Source of the DNA: Cyanobacteria bacterium FACHB-471
GTDB taxonomy: Bacteria > Cyanobacteriota > Cyanobacteriia > Elainellales > Elainellaceae
Assembly (NCBI GenBank): GCA_014695345.1
Contig: JACJOC010000077.1
Location: 248,001-312,000, forward strand
Direction of reading: 5' to 3'
DNA: 64,000 nt
In this document: positions 61,353-64,000 of the stretch, one piece after another
How the letters are laid out: each line of letters starts with the position of its first letter
Numbering within the stretch: the first letter of the stretch is position 1
Position numbers and translations under genes: made by a program
Notes under the pieces: model-generated
Seen by the model: the letters and a program-made list of their open reading frames with translations, nothing else
Told to the model about the DNA's origin: nothing
The model's database searches: none

Positions 61353-63272
61353 TCAACCAACCAATTCCTTCACCTTGCTGATGATGCCATCGGGGTCAAT
61401 GCCTTGGTGGGGGAACTGTTCCCATAGACCACCACAGCCTTCCTTGTGAGTGCCCAGGTGAGCAAACTTAGGAGTCAGCCCACGCTCTAGCAACCAGGAA
61501 CCAAAGCGGCTGCCCAGTCCGGTGCGACGGTTAAAGGCTTCAGTCACTAATACAAATGGGGATGCGCCAACTTTGGCGATCATCTCTTCGTCAACCACGT
61601 TTAATGTGGGTTTGTTGATCAAACCTACGTCAATTCCTTCTTGCTTCAGTTTCTCGACTGCATCTAGGGCGCGATAGAGCGACTCACCAAAGGTGACGAT
61701 GTAGCCTGCTGTGCCTTCGCGCACGACTTCATCTTTGCCGGGGACAAAGGTGTAACCTTCACCATAAAGGTCATTGCCATTTGCATCCAAAATGTTTGGT
61801 GTTTTGGAGCGGGTGGAAAAGATAAACCGCAGACCCGGATCGTTAAACACGGCTTCCACGCAAGCGGTCATCTGAGCGGCATCGGCAGGGAAGTAGAGGC
61901 GTGTTTCGTGACCGTCATCTAACCCGTTGTCGGCAAACAAGTTATTGATGCCAAAGTGACAGGTGTTGTCTGCCATATCGTCTACACCGGAGTGTGAGAA
62001 GTGACAGAGCACGTTGGCGTAGTTGAGCCGCGCCATTGTGATTTCGGAGATGCACATTTCCAGGAAGGCGCTGAAGGTGGCGAAGATGCCCTGTTTGCCT
62101 TGCTCCATGCCAAAGCCAGCCGCAGCAGCGAAGTTGCCTCGCTCCATGATGCCGGAACTGATGAAGATTTCGGGATATGCGTCGTGGATTGCTTTGAGTC
62201 CGCAGGAGCCTTCCAGGTCACTGTCGATGCACAGCACTTTTTCTTTACGCTCTGCTTCGCTCATGCGGCTGAGGACGGAGACAACCGCTTCGCCAAAGAC
62301 GTTGCGGTTTGAGCCTTGCTTGTCGCCAGACCCCAGGTAAGTGTAAGGATTTTTGGGCTTCTCAATGTTCTTGAGGTACTCGGCGGCTTCGGTTTGTCCG
62401 CGAGACTCCAGGTAGGCGATCGCCAACTTCACCGGAATCACATCATGTCCATGGGTGGAACCTTCCAGCCCTTCAATGCCGACGCACATTTTGCGCTTGT
62501 TGATCAGGGCAACCGGGCCATCGGTGGTGACAGCAGCACACATGCGGCGATACAGGTCGTCAATGTCTTCGGGGTCGCCTTCATTTACGTCTAAGCCATG
62601 AGCTTCTAGCACTCTGCCAACGCTAAAGCCCTTCAAATATTCAGAAGGATGTCCGGCAATGGTGACATCGTTATCGTCAATCAGCAGCTTCACGTTCAGA
62701 CCTTGGGCGACTGCGAGACGGGCGGCTTCTGCGTCGTTGCCTTCCTGCTGGGAACCGTCAGAGCCAAGGCAGAAAACGATTTTACCAGGATTGGCGATCG
62801 CCACCCCATTCACATAGGGCCAAACATGTCCTAGCCGTCCACCGCTAAATTTGACACCGGGAGTCAACCCCAGCTCTGGGTGTCCAGGAAGTTCTGAATG
62901 AGCGGCACGATATTGAGTTAGCCGCTCCACGTCCAGTTCCCCATGAATGACTGCCATCAAATATTGAGTGGCGACGCGGTGTCCTGCCTCATCAAAGAAA
63001 ACTGGCACAAACTTGTCTGGCGCTCCCCGGAAGAATGCATCCAAAATCACCACTTCCGGCACCGTGTCGTAAGGTCCGCCTGTGTGTCCGCCTACGCCTC
63101 TTGCTGCTCCAGTTGCGGTGAAGAATACGATCGCATCCCGGCAAAGCTCAATATTTGCTCTCAATGCATCCCGCTGTTCGCTGGTCAGGGTTGGATTAGT
63201 CGGGTCAAGGGCGATGGGTTGGTAGGCATCCAAATCAATCGGGAAGCTGGTTCTGGCTTTAGCAATAGTCAT
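61353..63272 (-). CDS. Divergent transketolase family protein
   Basis: A 639-residue thiamine-diphosphate enzyme. TAARGVGGHTGGP stands where classical transketolase has the SGHPG loop. The cofactor motif is LGSDGSQQEGNDAEAARLAV...IDDNDVT. The pyrimidine domain begins near residue 310 (GEAVVSVLSRMSEAERKEKV; GIMERGNFAAAAGFGMEQGK), and the C-terminal domain near 515. The N-terminus differs strongly from the canonical cyanobacterial Tkt, so it may be a paralogue with another ketose substrate. Transketolases move two-carbon units in the Calvin and pentose phosphate pathways. It is monocistronic with a good terminator. Confidence 0.82.
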   Translation of the reverse strand: MTIAKARTSFPIDLDAYQPIALDPTNPTLTSEQRDALRANIELCRDAIVFFTATGAARGVGGHTGGPYDTVPEVVILDAFFRGAPDKFVPVFFDEAGHRVATQYLMAVIHGELDVERLTQYRAAHSELPGHPELGLTPGVKFSGGRLGHVWPYVNGVAIANPGKIVFCLGSDGSQQEGNDAEAARLAVAQGLNVKLLIDDNDVTIAGHPSEYLKGFSVGRVLEAHGLDVNEGDPEDIDDLYRRMCAAVTTDGPVALINKRKMCVGIEGLEGSTHGHDVIPVKLAIAYLESRGQTEAAEYLKNIEKPKNPYTYLGSGDKQGSNRNVFGEAVVSVLSRMSEAERKEKVLCIDSDLEGSCGLKAIHDAYPEIFISSGIMERGNFAAAAGFGMEQGKQGIFATFSAFLEMCISEITMARLNYANVLCHFSHSGVDDMADNTCHFGINNLFADNGLDDGHETRLYFPADAAQMTACVEAVFNDPGLRFIFSTRSKTPNILDANGNDLYGEGYTFVPGKDEVVREGTAGYIVTFGESLYRALDAVEKLKQEGIDVGLINKPTLNVVDEEMIAKVGASPFVLVTEAFNRRTGLGSRFGSWLLERGLTPKFAHLGTHKEGCGGLWEQFPHQGIDPDGIISKVKELVG

Positions 63273-64000
63273 GGCTGATTTTCTTTAAGTGGGCAGTTAT
63301 TTAAGGCGGACACTTCCAGAGACAAAACCATCATCACAGACGGTTTTTGGCGAACAGGAGAATTATTAGAGTAGAACTGCTGGCGATCGCTACGCCGCAT
63401 TACACACAGGATAGATCTCAATGGACGGAGAACTACAGAGAATGCCGTCTCGCTAATGTCCAATCTCCTGATCTTATAGCGCTCTGCGTGGGTCTTTGAG
63501 GTTTGGTTCCTGAGAAATTTTGCCTAGTAAGACACAAATTTTCAAGAAGCAAAATAACTCCTGTGCTCCTCAAAAGGCTTAGAAACGCCTGAGTCAGAGC
63601 AGAAATTTCTGTAAACAGCTATACCTGAGTATAAATGCTCATTACTCTTACGATCAAGATTGTTAATGAAAAGTAAAGTTTGGTAAATAATCTTTAATCA
63701 TCGCCTCAAGCGCTTCTCAAAAAATCCGTCTCAAAAAATCCGTAGTTTGCCACCTTGACGGAGAGTCACTATCCCAGATATGCTCTCACGTTAAGGTTGT
63801 CATTTTTACTCAAAAGCAGCCCTACTACGCCCAAAAATCTAGCGCCGCCCAAGGTTGCTGCGAACAGCCTTGAGCGACTGACCCCCAAGCTGTGTGTACC
63901 AGTCTGGCGGCTAACGGTGAATTTTAACACTCCCTTAGCCACCCCGACTTGTCATGTCAAAACGTTGCTGATCCATCAGGACATGAAAGTGAAAATAAAC
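63273..64000. other. Noncoding right end of the window
   Basis: About 730 bases upstream of the transketolase gene with no credible gene on either strand. A possible structured stretch is at 63837-63915. The rest is AT-rich and may hold promoters, including that of a gene beyond the edge. Confidence 0.5.
63837..63915. ncRNA. Possible structured RNA element
   Basis: GCCGCC at 63844 pairs with GGCGGC at 63906. Inside, AAGGTTG pairs with CAGCCTT, and GACTG with CAGTC. The three stems fit a compact fold of about 75 nt. The strand is undetermined and it matches no RNA family I know. Confidence 0.25.

Noticed and set aside
63837-63915. tRNA gene
   Set aside because: No T-loop GTTC or anticodon arm in the right place.

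Overview
The window is chromosomal DNA of a cyanobacterium, probably a filamentous or Leptolyngbya-like form. The palindrome GCGATCGC (HIP1) occurs throughout. The gene set is cyanobacterial: the Rubisco assembly factor Raf1, a diflavin flavodiiron protein, a CmpABCD-type bicarbonate transporter, DUF3119 and DUF3086 proteins, an SLH-OprB porin and a TSD-type halorhodopsin. I saw no tRNA, rRNA or CRISPR array.

Layout. 1-486 is the 5' part of egtC. 577-7515 is an ArsR-controlled unit: an ArsR repressor, an APH-fold kinase, a YnjBCD-like ABC importer with a Tat lipoprotein binding protein, and a radical SAM enzyme. A near-perfect dyad recurs at its promoters, and a 327-bp tandem duplication has copied the second promoter and the first 137 bases of the permease gene. 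7.6-10.8 kb holds a two-gene M16 peptidase pair. 11.5-14.1 kb holds an MlaE-family permease with DUF3119 and DUF3086. 14.2-17.9 kb holds a ureohydrolase, mobA and a flavodiiron protein. 18.1-20.1 kb is an AT-rich pair: a PD-(D/E)XK protein and an unknown. 20.3-22.1 kb holds a LysR regulator beside a halorhodopsin. 22.4-29.5 kb holds a 21-bp tandem repeat, a UvrD-like helicase, a decayed toxin gene, a GT-C glycosyltransferase, raf1 and a DUF2887/Rpn-like nuclease.

29.6-33.6 kb is a stress-type cluster: two PRC-barrel/DUF2382 proteins, a glycine-zipper TPR protein and small proteins. 33.7-46.8 kb holds a TPR-rich exported protein, a CHRD/PEP-CTERM protein, a duplicated DUF305 lipoprotein behind a MerR-type promoter, signalling proteins, a large porin, a pirin/LysR pair and a transposase fossil. 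47.8-53.3 kb is the cmpABCD (BCT1) operon on the minus strand, preceded by three 31-bp motifs spaced exactly 54 bp apart. 56.4-61.1 kb is an island with no HIP1 site that I could find: an antitoxin fossil, a Pepco-like protein, a caspase-FGE fusion and a membrane-anchored coiled-coil protein with a Cys cluster. The window ends with a divergent transketolase and about 730 bp without a recognisable gene.

Themes. Carbon fixation and photosynthetic redox are well represented (Raf1, BCT1, flavodiiron protein, transketolase). Palindromic intergenic repeats of at least three families lie between genes, two of them inside the cmp operon. The least explained parts are the ArsR/kinase/importer/radical SAM unit and the caspase/Pepco/coiled-coil island. 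All functions come from reading the sequence; no database search was run.
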